DNA from: Bacillus sp. OV322
Lineage (GTDB): Bacteria > Bacillota > Bacilli > Bacillales > DSM-1321
Length of the DNA stretch: 64,000 nt
Assembly: GCF_900112495.1 (NCBI RefSeq)
Contig: NZ_FOMA01000007.1
Coordinates: 238,212 to 302,211, forward strand
Direction of reading: 5' to 3'
Part shown: one piece after another, positions 1-7,608 of the stretch
How positions within the stretch are numbered: the first letter of the stretch is position 1
Layout: each line of letters starts with the position of its first letter
Notes under the pieces: generated by a model
Told to the model about the DNA's origin: nothing
The model's input: the letters and a program-made list of their open reading frames with translations, nothing else
Databases searched by the model: none
Made by a program: the position numbers and the translations under genes

Positions 1-783
1 ACCGCTATTTCCAGGGTTAATGGCTGCATCTGTCTGTATAACGTTCAATTCCCATTCACCCTGCGAGGTGGAAACCGGTACTGTCCTTCCTACGGCGCTT
101 ACAATACCTTCTGTAACCGTACGAGATAAATCAAGTCCAAGAGGATTGCCGATTGCAATCACTTGGTCCCCGGCACGCAGGGAATCAGAGTCCCCAAAGC
201 TGAGTGCATCAGGAGCCTTGCTTCCGTCAATTTTCAATACAGCCAAATCGGATAAAGGATCTGCACCAACAATCTCCGCTTTTGTTTTTACACCATTGGA
301 GAGAGCAACCTGCACTTCCTTGGCATCCTCAATTACATGGTTATTGGTAACAATATATGCACTTCCATTTTCTTTTTTATAAATGACACCCGAACCTGAA
401 CCAGCTTCAACGTTTTGGCTTGTTGTATCCTGTGAAAAAAGGTCTCCATTATTCCCAGCCTGCAAGTTAACAACGCCGACTACTGCCTTTGAAGATTTCT
501 CTACCATATCTGCTATATTTGATGATCCTTTATTATATGAGGTATTTTGGACATTCAGCTTTGAATTTTGGCTGCTGCTTTGCACTGCCGTTTTCGGCTG
601 TGCAGCATTGGAGGCTCGTTGCGTATCATGAAAATAGTTACCTCCAGCCAAGAAAACCGTACTTGTAACAAGCGATCCGACAATACTTGAAACGCCTGAG
701 TAAAACCATATTGACCGCCCGTTTTTCGGCTTCTGCCTTTGCTGCTGAGTATAATTTTCTTCTTCGTGCAAATTGTTTTCCAT
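1..783 (-). CDS. HtrA-like membrane-anchored serine protease (C-terminus off window)
   Basis: Partial gene; 261 codons are visible and the reading frame runs off the left edge. The start is the ATG at 783 behind an AGGGGAGG ribosome site. A short charged cytoplasmic N-terminus (about residues 1-22) is followed by one membrane segment (about 24-45) and a Ser/Gln/Asn-rich linker. The trypsin-like domain then begins, with the catalytic His in TNNHVIEDA and the Asp in DPLSDLAVLK. The motif GNSG holds the catalytic Ser at residue 260, at the very edge. The rest of the protease domain and the PDZ domain expected in HtrA/HtrB/YyxA proteins lie outside. In this family the protein degrades or refolds misfolded proteins at the outer face of the membrane. 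I cannot say which of the Bacillus paralogues (HtrA, HtrB, YyxA) it is. Confidence 0.9.
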   Translation of the reverse strand, partial: MENNLHEEENYTQQQRQKPKNGRSIWFYSGVSSIVGSLVTSTVFLAGGNYFHDTQRASNAAQPKTAVQSSSQNSKLNVQNTSYNKGSSNIADMVEKSSKAVVGVVNLQAGNNGDLFSQDTTSQNVEAGSGSGVIYKKENGSAYIVTNNHVIEDAKEVQVALSNGVKTKAEIVGADPLSDLAVLKIDGSKAPDALSFGDSDSLRAGDQVIAIGNPLGLDLSRTVTEGIVSAVGRTVPVSTSQGEWELNVIQTDAAINPGNSG

Positions 784-915
784 GATTATTCCTCCCCTGA
801 TTACCGATTATATTTTTATCATAACCAGTAATTATGACCAAATTATTAACAAAGAATGAAACGATTATTAATAATCAGGAGATCGCGCATAATGAAAGGC
901 ATCCATGTTCCAGAC

Positions 916-949
916 AAAAAAAGCAGGCTGCGTATACATAGCAGCCTGC
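916..949 (-). terminator. Terminator after mntH
   Basis: A 9-bp inverted repeat (GCAGGCTGC at 923-931 pairing with GCAGCCTGC at 941-949) is followed on the minus strand by a run of seven T. It lies just past the mntH stop codon. Confidence 0.85.
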
Positions 950-957
950 CTTTACAT

Positions 958-2253
958 TTATGAAAGAATAGAAGAAATAACATCGACGATCAAGACAATA
1001 TTAAGCGTTAGAATGACAGCCGCAAAAATGCAGGCAAAAACCGTAGTCGTTTTTTTGTTGACAAGATTGCCCATCAATTCCTTTTTCCTTGTAAAGTGAA
1101 TTAGCAGAATCAAGGGAAGCGGAAGCACTATGCTTAGTATAACCTGGCTCACAACCAGCGTTTGTGTAGGATCAAGTCCAAGCGTAACAACTATGGCAGC
1201 CGGAACCATTGTAATGACCCTGCGGAGCCAGACAGGAATGGTGAAATTAACGAATCCCTGCATGATCACCTGGCCTGCCATCGTTCCAACCACTGAGCTC
1301 GAAACCCCGGAAACGAGCAAGGAAACAATAAATACAGAGGCGGCAGCATGCCCAAGCAGAGGAATTAAGGTTACATAGGCCGTTTCAATGCTTCCTACAG
1401 CAGTATGGCCTGATTCGTAGAAAACGGATGCTGCCATGACCATCATCGCCAGATTCACCACACCAGCAAGGCCCATTGCCAGGAATATTTCAATTGTGCT
1501 GTATTTTTGAAGTTTTAATTTTTGTGCATCATTTTTAGGTACAACACGTTTTTGCGTTAAGCTGGAATGAAGGAATACCGCATGAGGCATAATCGTGGCC
1601 CCGATGATTCCAACTGCAAGCATGATGCTTTGGCTGTTTCCAATCCATGGTACAACGCTATGGTACGCCACCTGGTCTATCGGGGGCTTGGCATAAAACA
1701 TTTCTACAATATAGCATAAGCCGATTAGGAGGGCGAATGCCGTAATAATCTTTTCCAGCGGCCGGAAACCATAGCGCTCCATGGCCACAATAACGTACGT
1801 TATAATTCCGTTAATAATAACGGCGATAATCATCGGAATATCAAACAGCAGATTCAATGCAAGGGTCGCACCAAGAAACTCAGCTAATTCTGTTGCCATG
1901 GAGGCAAGCTCCGACAATATCCACATGATGATAGCCGACTTTTTCGGAAAGGTTTCCCTGCAAAGCTCTGGCAGGTTTTTTCCGGTGGCAATGCCAAGCT
2001 TTGCTGACATATTCTGAAATAAAATCCCCATGATATTGGCAATGACTATGACCCATAATAATTTAAATCCAAATTGGGCACCACCTGAAATGTTCGTCGC
2101 GTAGTTGCCCGGATCGAGATAAGCAATCGACGCTACAAAGGCAGGCCCGATAAAAGGCAATAATGCAAACAGCCCTTTTCGATTTCCTGAAATGGAGTCA
2201 TCTGCGGCAGAGTAAGTTTTCGTATTAGACATGGCCTTTTGCTGCGTATTCAT
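958..2253 (-). CDS. mntH: Nramp-family divalent metal cation transporter (MntH)
   Basis: A 431-residue protein, normal for bacterial Nramp transporters, with about 11 hydrophobic segments. The Nramp signature DPGN occurs in the first membrane helix (SIAYLDPGNYATNISGG), and helix 6 carries the matching MPHAVFLHSSL motif. Together these form the metal-binding site for proton-coupled Mn(II) and Fe(II) uptake. The start at 2253 sits behind GAGGTGA; a second in-frame ATG (MSNTK) lies a few codons in. The gene is monocistronic: a terminator follows and a possible promoter with an 11-bp dyad lies upstream, where an MntR operator would be expected. The first 30 residues are hydrophilic and somewhat longer than in many homologues. 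Confidence 0.93.
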   Translation of the reverse strand: MNTQQKAMSNTKTYSAADDSISGNRKGLFALLPFIGPAFVASIAYLDPGNYATNISGGAQFGFKLLWVIVIANIMGILFQNMSAKLGIATGKNLPELCRETFPKKSAIIMWILSELASMATELAEFLGATLALNLLFDIPMIIAVIINGIITYVIVAMERYGFRPLEKIITAFALLIGLCYIVEMFYAKPPIDQVAYHSVVPWIGNSQSIMLAVGIIGATIMPHAVFLHSSLTQKRVVPKNDAQKLKLQKYSTIEIFLAMGLAGVVNLAMMVMAASVFYESGHTAVGSIETAYVTLIPLLGHAAASVFIVSLLVSGVSSSVVGTMAGQVIMQGFVNFTIPVWLRRVITMVPAAIVVTLGLDPTQTLVVSQVILSIVLPLPLILLIHFTRKKELMGNLVNKKTTTVFACIFAAVILTLNIVLIVDVISSILS

Positions 2254-2313
2254 GTTTGTTCACCTCATCCCAAAGCTTGTATTTAACCTGTACTATATTT
2301 CTTTCCTATACCC

Positions 2314-2356
2314 AACTTTTAGTTCATTATACAACTTCCCCTTGAAAAAGGTGAAT
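2314..2356 (-). promoter_or_regulatory. Possible mntH promoter with short dyad
   Basis: On the minus strand a perfect TATAAT (2326-2331) is preceded at about 17-18 bp by a weak -35 (TTCACC). Just downstream of the -10 lies AACTAAAAGTT (2314-2324), symmetric except at its centre, a plausible repressor site. Assignment to MntR is inference only. Confidence 0.35.
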
Positions 2357-2440
2357 AATCCTGGTTAAATAAAAAAATATTTATTATCATTTCATTATTA
2401 TTCAGAACGCCTGCCTTCTTTATGCTCTCCAGGCAAAACA

Positions 2441-2467
2441 AAAGCGCCGGAATATATCCGGACGCCG
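2441..2467 (-). terminator. Terminator after yclK-like gene
   Basis: GC-rich stem (GCGTCCGG with CCGGCGC, one bulge) followed on the minus strand by TTTTGTTTT, ten bases past the stop of the kinase gene. Confidence 0.7.
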
Positions 2468-2476
2468 GGGTGGTAT

Positions 2477-3922
2477 TTATTCAGATTGTACCGGCAGACG
2501 AATAACAAACTTTGTGCCTTTTCCTTTTTCGCTTGTCACATCAATTTCGCCGTTATGGAGCTGGACCAGCTGTTTGACAATGGATAGGCCGAGCCCGAAT
2601 TCTCCATAGGGGGTGCTGCTTCTTGAAAGGTCTGCTTTATAGAAACGCCTCCAGATAGATTCGATTTCTTTCGGATCAATTCCCTTTCCAGTATCTTCAA
2701 TTTCAATAACTGTCTGCTTCATTTCTGATTTTCCTCTGAGCCAAATGGTTCCATTTTCAGTAAACTGGATGCTGTTTTTCGTAATATTGATTAAAATCTG
2801 CGTTAAACGGTCATAATCGGCATAAACCTTCGCATTACTGTCTGCTTCTGCTATAAGCACGTTATTTTTTTCTTCAGCCTGAAACAACAGCTGTTCCTTG
2901 ATGATTTCAAGCATTTCGAAAAGCTCAATATGCTCCTTGTTCAGCTTGATTTGGTTAGAACGGATTTTTTCATAATCCAAATTTTCATTCACCAGCCGAA
3001 TCAGCCTCTTTGTTTCCTTGCTTGCGAGCTTAATTCCGTTTTCCCTGTCTTCCTCGGGAATGATGCCATCCTGTAAACCCTCGATCATTCCCCTGATTGT
3101 AGCAAGAGGTGTCCTAAGTTCATGAGAAACATCCGCCATAAACTGCCTTCTCCTGTTTTCCAGCACCTCGATTTCTTCATACGAAGCCTTCAGTCTTTCA
3201 GCCATTTTGTTAAAGTCATTTCCAAGGTCGCCAATCTCATCCAGCGCTGATGAAGGTACATGAACATCATACTTACCCGAAGAAATCATTGAAGTCGCCT
3301 CCCTGATTCTTTTGATCCGGGAAACATGAATTTTAGACAGAACCCAGCTGAACAAAAAGGAAATGGCGAGCGCTATCAGCACGGTATAAAGCAGATAATG
3401 GTTGATTTCGCTGATCATTTCCGCAGAACCGCTGATAGGGGAAATTAGCAGGATTCCTCCCAGGAGGCTGCCATTCCTTATATAGGGAAGCACAACCATT
3501 GAAACCTCCTGTCCGAAGCGCTGGCTTTCCCGTTTAATGACAACGGTCTTTCCTTCAGAAATCTGTTTCCACTCATCGCGGGTCGGAACAAATTTAGATA
3601 GCCTTCCAGTAAAAGGGTACACAATGTTTTGATTTTCGTCGAAGATGCTGAAGTTAATATTGCGGGCATTCAGCACGGTATAAAATTGCTCAAGCGTCGC
3701 TACAGGACCTTGTGGATTTTTCTCGAATTTATCAAGAATGCTCCTTCCATAGGTGATCAATTCATCCGTCTTATTCTGATAAACCAGTCTTTCTACATAA
3801 TTTGCAAAAAGAAGACTCAGCACAATAAACGCTACGAGCAATACACTGATATGGCTTCCAAGCATTTGATAGATATAATTAACCCTTAGTTTCTGAAGCA
3901 GCAAGATCATTCTATTCTTCAT
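2477..3922 (-). CDS. yclK: Sensor histidine kinase, YclK-like
   Basis: Membrane sensor kinase of 481 residues if read from the ATG at 3922, which overlaps the last 11 bases of the regulator gene. A start at 3910 is also possible; the longer frame from 3997 reaches too far into the regulator gene. Order of parts: membrane helix near the N-terminus, an extracellular sensor region of about 130 residues, a second helix, HAMP, HisKA with the phospho-acceptor His in ADVSHELRTPLATIRG, and an HATPase_c domain with DTGKGID and GLGLSIVKQL. It should phosphorylate the partner encoded upstream in the same operon. The pair resembles B. subtilis YclJK, but the signal sensed is not evident. Confidence 0.85.
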   Translation of the reverse strand: MKNRMILLLQKLRVNYIYQMLGSHISVLLVAFIVLSLLFANYVERLVYQNKTDELITYGRSILDKFEKNPQGPVATLEQFYTVLNARNINFSIFDENQNIVYPFTGRLSKFVPTRDEWKQISEGKTVVIKRESQRFGQEVSMVVLPYIRNGSLLGGILLISPISGSAEMISEINHYLLYTVLIALAISFLFSWVLSKIHVSRIKRIREATSMISSGKYDVHVPSSALDEIGDLGNDFNKMAERLKASYEEIEVLENRRRQFMADVSHELRTPLATIRGMIEGLQDGIIPEEDRENGIKLASKETKRLIRLVNENLDYEKIRSNQIKLNKEHIELFEMLEIIKEQLLFQAEEKNNVLIAEADSNAKVYADYDRLTQILINITKNSIQFTENGTIWLRGKSEMKQTVIEIEDTGKGIDPKEIESIWRRFYKADLSRSSTPYGEFGLGLSIVKQLVQLHNGEIDVTSEKGKGTKFVIRLPVQSE

Positions 3923-4619
3923 GAGCATCCGCCGCTTCATCGAATTTATATCCCACTCCCCACACCGTATGAAGCATAGGCTTTCGTTGGGACCCAATTT
4001 TATTGCGAAGCCTCTTTATATGTACATCCACTGTTCTTTCATCTCCATAAAACTGGTAGCCCCAAACCCGTTCCAGCAGCTGTTCTCTTGAAAAAACCTG
4101 CCGCGGGTTGGTAATCAGATAATACAAGAGATCGAATTCCTTGGGGGTGAGGTTCGAAACAGGGCCTCCGTCTAAAAAGACTTCTCTTGTTTCTTTGCTT
4201 ATTTTAAAATGGCGGGTCTTTATATAATGGCCCTCCTTGTCCCCCTCATTGCTTTCCTTTTCATATCTTCTTGAAACAGCCTTGATTCTTGCCATTAAGG
4301 CAAGCGGGCTGAAGGGTTTGGTAACATAATCATCTGCCCCAAGCTCAAGCCCCAGCACCTGGTCTGATTCACTGTCTTTAGCGGTCAGCATAATAATAGG
4401 AATCCTGCTGCCTTCCTCTCTGATTTTGCGGCAAATGGTGACCCCATCCATTCCAGGCAGCATCCAGTCAAGGATAAGCAAATCCCACGATCCGGATTTA
4501 TAACGCTCATATCCATCATTTCCGTTTGTAATAAATTCCCCGTTCAGCCCCTCTTTGGCAAAAAACATTTCCAGCATGGAACTGACACTTTCATTATCTT
4601 CTATTACAAGGATATCCAT
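3912..4619 (-). CDS. yclJ: OmpR/PhoB-family response regulator, YclJ-like
   Basis: A 235-residue two-domain regulator. The receiver domain (about 1-120) has the acidic pair (IEDNES), the phospho-acceptor Asp in LLILDWMLPG and the conserved Lys in DDYVTKPFSP. The C-terminal winged helix (about 135-230) carries the OmpR-type recognition segment ERTVDVHIKRLRNKIG. From memory of B. subtilis YclJ the similarity is high along the whole length, including LTPKEFDLLYYL and YQFYGDERTVDVHIKRLR. The start at 4619 follows AAAGGAG. The gene is the first of a two-gene operon with the kinase, whose start overlaps its stop codon. Confidence 0.88.
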   Translation of the reverse strand: MDILVIEDNESVSSMLEMFFAKEGLNGEFITNGNDGYERYKSGSWDLLILDWMLPGMDGVTICRKIREEGSRIPIIMLTAKDSESDQVLGLELGADDYVTKPFSPLALMARIKAVSRRYEKESNEGDKEGHYIKTRHFKISKETREVFLDGGPVSNLTPKEFDLLYYLITNPRQVFSREQLLERVWGYQFYGDERTVDVHIKRLRNKIGSQRKPMLHTVWGVGYKFDEAADAHEE

Positions 4620-4711
4620 CTTGCATTCTCCTTTAGCATTGTAGTTCTTTATTTTAAATTAAGACTATCATCGAAGATTAGCAAATAATTTATTCTTTGC
4701 AGCGCATGAAA

Positions 4712-4736
4712 AAAAAGAGACAGGAATGTCTCTTTC
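4712..4736 (-). terminator. Terminator after carboxylesterase gene
   Basis: AAGAGACA (4715-4722) pairs with TGTCTCTT (4728-4735) and is followed on the minus strand by eight T. It separates the esterase gene from the two-component operon. Confidence 0.8.
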
Positions 4737-4748
4737 AAATTGCCGGCA

Positions 4749-5510
4749 TTATTCATGTAATGTCTGACTGCAGACTTTGTCTATAAAGGCCAGCGACTCT
4801 TCAATAATCAGGGTCTGGTCAAAGTCCAGTGTTGCCACATGATAGCTGTTTTGAAGAGTCACAATCTTCTTCTCCTCAGAAGAAATGCGTTCATAAATCA
4901 CTTCAGCATTATCCGGTGGCACTACATGGTCTTCCTCGGAAACAAAAATAAGTGCGGGACATGATATACGGCTAAGTTCAGCTCTCACTTCATCTGTTAA
5001 AGAAACCAGCTCCATCAGTGATTTTACAGGTGTTTTCTCATAAGCAAGCTCTGAAACAGCCGGATTCTTAATATCTGAACCAATAGCATCCATATATCTT
5101 GTATTGCTTAAATCCTTTCCTTCACCCATTTTTTCCAGATCTATTGCTGCATTGATTGGTATCACAGCCTCAATTTCAGGGTGTTTTTCTGCAAGATAAA
5201 GAATCAATGTGCCTCCCATGGAAAGACCAGTGACTGCGATCCTGTCACAGCGCTTTTTCAGCCATTGATACCCTTCTTCCACCGAAGCCATCCAGTCGCC
5301 GCGTACAGTTGATTCCAGTTCTTCATAATGGGTGCCATGTCCTTTAAGCCTTGGCAAGCAAACCGTATACCCCTTGTCAGCATAAGCCTCCGCAATTGGC
5401 CGCATACTTTGCGCCGTACCTGTAAAACCATGGGATATGAGAATGCCCGTCCTGTTTCCTTCAAAATAAAATGGCTCCGCTCCTTTTAGGATCGGATATT
5501 GTTCAGCCAT
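4749..5510 (-). CDS. Alpha/beta hydrolase, monoacylglycerol-lipase/Est30-type carboxylesterase
   Basis: A 253-residue soluble alpha/beta hydrolase. The start is the ATG at 5510 behind AAAGGAGA; the upstream in-frame ATG at 5582 has no ribosome site. Key motifs are the oxyanion loop ISHGFTG, the nucleophile elbow GLSMGG, the acid Asp in VSEEDHVVP and the catalytic His in NSYHVATLD near the C-terminus. This is the pattern of the Est30/YvaK group of Bacillus carboxylesterases, which hydrolyse short acyl esters. The gene is monocistronic with its own terminator. The physiological substrate cannot be read from sequence. Confidence 0.85.
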   Translation of the reverse strand: MAEQYPILKGAEPFYFEGNRTGILISHGFTGTAQSMRPIAEAYADKGYTVCLPRLKGHGTHYEELESTVRGDWMASVEEGYQWLKKRCDRIAVTGLSMGGTLILYLAEKHPEIEAVIPINAAIDLEKMGEGKDLSNTRYMDAIGSDIKNPAVSELAYEKTPVKSLMELVSLTDEVRAELSRISCPALIFVSEEDHVVPPDNAEVIYERISSEEKKIVTLQNSYHVATLDFDQTLIIEESLAFIDKVCSQTLHE

Positions 5511-5705
5511 ATTTCTGTCTCCTTTCTGATTAAAGTTGCAATCATAATAGAAGTTCGCTGATCTGCCCTTTATTTCCTGCAAAACTCATCTGTGCAGGGG
5601 CAATTGGTATTTATATTAGCAGAGGGCTGTTTTCTTAAAATTTGTGTATTAGCTGATCGTTTAACAAAAATTGTGTGTCAGGCTATCAGGGATTATTTAA
5701 GACAT

Positions 5706-6683
5706 TTAAATGGCCTCATAAACCTTTTTAGTCTTAGGGTCGACTCCATACCATCCCCATGTGGCTGTATGCCCTTCCTTGGTTTTAGGATTATCTATTA
5801 CTACTTCAAATACATGGATGATGTAATCCCCATTGTCTGCGTCATGATCATACTGTGCTTTGATATTTGAAGAATTCTCCATGTGCAAAAAGCTTTTCAC
5901 AAGCTTCTCTGCTTCGCTGTGTGTCAGGCTTTTAGCCGTTTGCCCATGCTTATCATCGTTTTTCTTGCCTGCGGAGGGTTCAGGCTCATTCGGTTTTGGC
6001 GCTGGATCTTCCTTTTCCTTAGGGACCTCCGCTGCCGGCTCCTTTTGTTCTTCTTCTTTAGAACCATCCTGTGAGTCATTCTTTTCTTTTGAACCGGCCT
6101 GTTCCTTTACCGAGTCATTCTTTTCTTCTGAAGGCTTGATGGATGCTGTTTTACTGTAAGCCTGTTTTTGGTCAGCGGCCTGTTTGATCAGAGCATTGGC
6201 TTCTTCTTTAAGAGCAGGATCCGCTGATTTTTCAGCAACCTCCTGAAACTGTTTGCTTGCTTCATCGAATTTTTTTTGATTCAGGGCTGTTAGCCCATCA
6301 CTTAATTTGGCTTTCAGTTCAGTGCTTTGTTTGTCTGCAAGTACACCTTTTTCCATCCAGTCTTTTGCTTCCTTCTTAAGGTCCTTGTCTTCCTGCTGCT
6401 CTGCCTTCATATCCAGAACCTTTTTAAAGAAAGAAACCGAGACCTTAAAGTCCCCTTCATTAAAAGCCTTTGTGCCTTCTTCCATATATTTTGAAGCCTT
6501 CATAAGCTCTTTTGCCTCATTTGTCCGATTATCCTTAAATGCTTTGCTGAAGGCTTCAGAAGCTTCCTGATAATGCCCATCCTTCAGCTGGTCTTTCCCA
6601 AGCTCCATATTGCTGCTGTATACTTTTGATGTGCAGCCTGTCAATAGAGCCAGTGAAACCAATAATAAACCTGCTTTTTTCAT
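5706..6683 (-). CDS. Lipoprotein with TPR-like repeats
   Basis: 325 residues. The lipobox LLTGC gives a lipidated Cys at about residue 17. Residues 20-190 are helical, with alternating Ala, Lys and aromatic positions typical of TPR-like repeats (units beginning near GKDQLKDGHYQEA, GTKAFNEGDF and GLTALNQKKFDEA). A low-complexity linker of Lys, Glu, Pro and Ser (about 195-250) leads to a C-terminal globular domain of about 75 residues ending in a WGWYGVDPKTKKVYEA strand. I do not recognise the C-terminal domain. It probably acts outside the membrane as a scaffold, but no function can be assigned. It stands alone, transcribed away from the dispersed repeat copy at 6755-6987. Confidence 0.75.
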   Translation of the reverse strand: MKKAGLLLVSLALLTGCTSKVYSSNMELGKDQLKDGHYQEASEAFSKAFKDNRTNEAKELMKASKYMEEGTKAFNEGDFKVSVSFFKKVLDMKAEQQEDKDLKKEAKDWMEKGVLADKQSTELKAKLSDGLTALNQKKFDEASKQFQEVAEKSADPALKEEANALIKQAADQKQAYSKTASIKPSEEKNDSVKEQAGSKEKNDSQDGSKEEEQKEPAAEVPKEKEDPAPKPNEPEPSAGKKNDDKHGQTAKSLTHSEAEKLVKSFLHMENSSNIKAQYDHDADNGDYIIHVFEVVIDNPKTKEGHTATWGWYGVDPKTKKVYEAI

Positions 6684-6754
6684 GCGATGTCCTCCCGATT
6701 ATGTGTCCCGCTCCTCGATTTAAAATCTGCTAGTGTCGGGATTCTTAATAAATA

Positions 6755-6987
6755 AAGGCTCTTTCCTTAAAGATTGTTGTTTTTTTAATTTGTTATGTGG
6801 GGCGTTCCCATTGTCAAGTCAGGTTGATTAGAGCGTAAGGTGCGAGACTCCTGCGGATTAGCAGAACAGGTGAGACCTAAGCAGGCGCAGCCGAGGAGGC
6901 TCAACGGCTGCCCGCGGAAAGCGAGCATCCTGGAGCGGAAATCAACCACCTTGTTTCATAGCAACAAAGTTTACGAAAACAGCCTAA
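6755..6987 (+). repeat. Dispersed structured repeat, copy A (full length)
   Basis: Longest copy of a repeat that recurs in the window. Its head contains TTAAAGATTGTTG and GTTCCCATTGTCAAG. The core runs from GGTTGATT to GGAAATCAACC and is rich in local inverted repeats (GGTGAGAC, GAGGCTC, CCCGCGG). The tail reads CATAGCAACAAAGTTTACG. The ends of the core, GGTTGATT and AATCAACC, are inverted repeats of each other. It fills most of the 437-bp gap between two divergent genes, so it is not simply a terminator. Confidence 0.85.
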
Positions 6988-7120
6988 ATAAATTATATCA
7001 TGTAAATTAAGCCTATTTTATCCATTATTTTATAATCTTTTGCCTTTGGCTAATTTAGGGTTATTTTGATTTAATTTGTGGTAGAGAACAGGTAAGAAAA
7101 GGAAAAAGGAGATGGATGCA

Positions 7121-7483
7121 ATGGATTCTGAAAAAAGAACGTATTATGTGGATCTTGTTGGCGGTGATGTGCTTCTTGAGTCTGTCAGAGAAGAAAATCC
7201 GAGTTTTGTCATTGAAGCAAACGACAGTGAAGTAAATGAACTAAAAAGCTATCTTGAAAAAAATCATACGGCTGACATGAAAACATATGTCCGTTCACAT
7301 ATTCCTTATGAGGAATATCACAAGGATTCTCAAAACGGGAAATATGACCGGACGATTCAGAATATCTACGCCATGATTTATAAATTAGGAAATGAGCAAT
7401 CACGGAGGTTCATTGAAGAAATGGGAATACTCGAAGATGACAATTATCAGGAAAGAAAGGATATACAGCGCTTTAAACAATAG
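7121..7483 (+). CDS. Small conserved Bacillaceae protein, function unknown
   Basis: 120 residues, soluble and acidic, with no membrane segment. The start is the ATG at 7121, because AAAGGAG ends at 7111, which gives nine bases of spacing. The in-frame ATG at 7112 directly abuts the ribosome site and is unlikely to be used. The middle of the protein has the pattern HIPYEEYHKDSQNGKYD followed by a helix ending in RRFIEEMGIL. I recall similar short Bacillus proteins carrying an unsupported hydrolase label; I see no catalytic motif. It ends at a strong bidirectional terminator. Confidence 0.75.
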   Translation: MDSEKRTYYVDLVGGDVLLESVREENPSFVIEANDSEVNELKSYLEKNHTADMKTYVRSHIPYEEYHKDSQNGKYDRTIQNIYAMIYKLGNEQSRRFIEEMGILEDDNYQERKDIQRFKQ

Positions 7484-7572
7484 TATTTTTTGAAGCAAGC
7501 CCGTTCCTGAGTACCAGTGACTACTGGAGAAGGCTTGCTGATTAATAGTCGGAGACAATACGGTCATCAACA

Positions 7573-7608
7573 AAAAAACGTTTCCGCAATTTGCGGAAAC
7601 GTTTTTTT
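7573..7608. terminator. Bidirectional terminator
   Basis: Stem AAACGTTTCCGCAA pairs with TTGCGGAAACGTTT around a minimal loop, with A-runs on the left and T-runs on the right. It can serve both the plus-strand gene ending at 7483 and the minus-strand gene ending at 7609. Confidence 0.9.

Noticed and set aside
5883..6159. Ser- and Phe-rich plus-strand frames opposite the lipoprotein gene
   Set aside because: Antisense of the Lys/Glu-rich linker; codon bias and ribosome site support the minus strand only.
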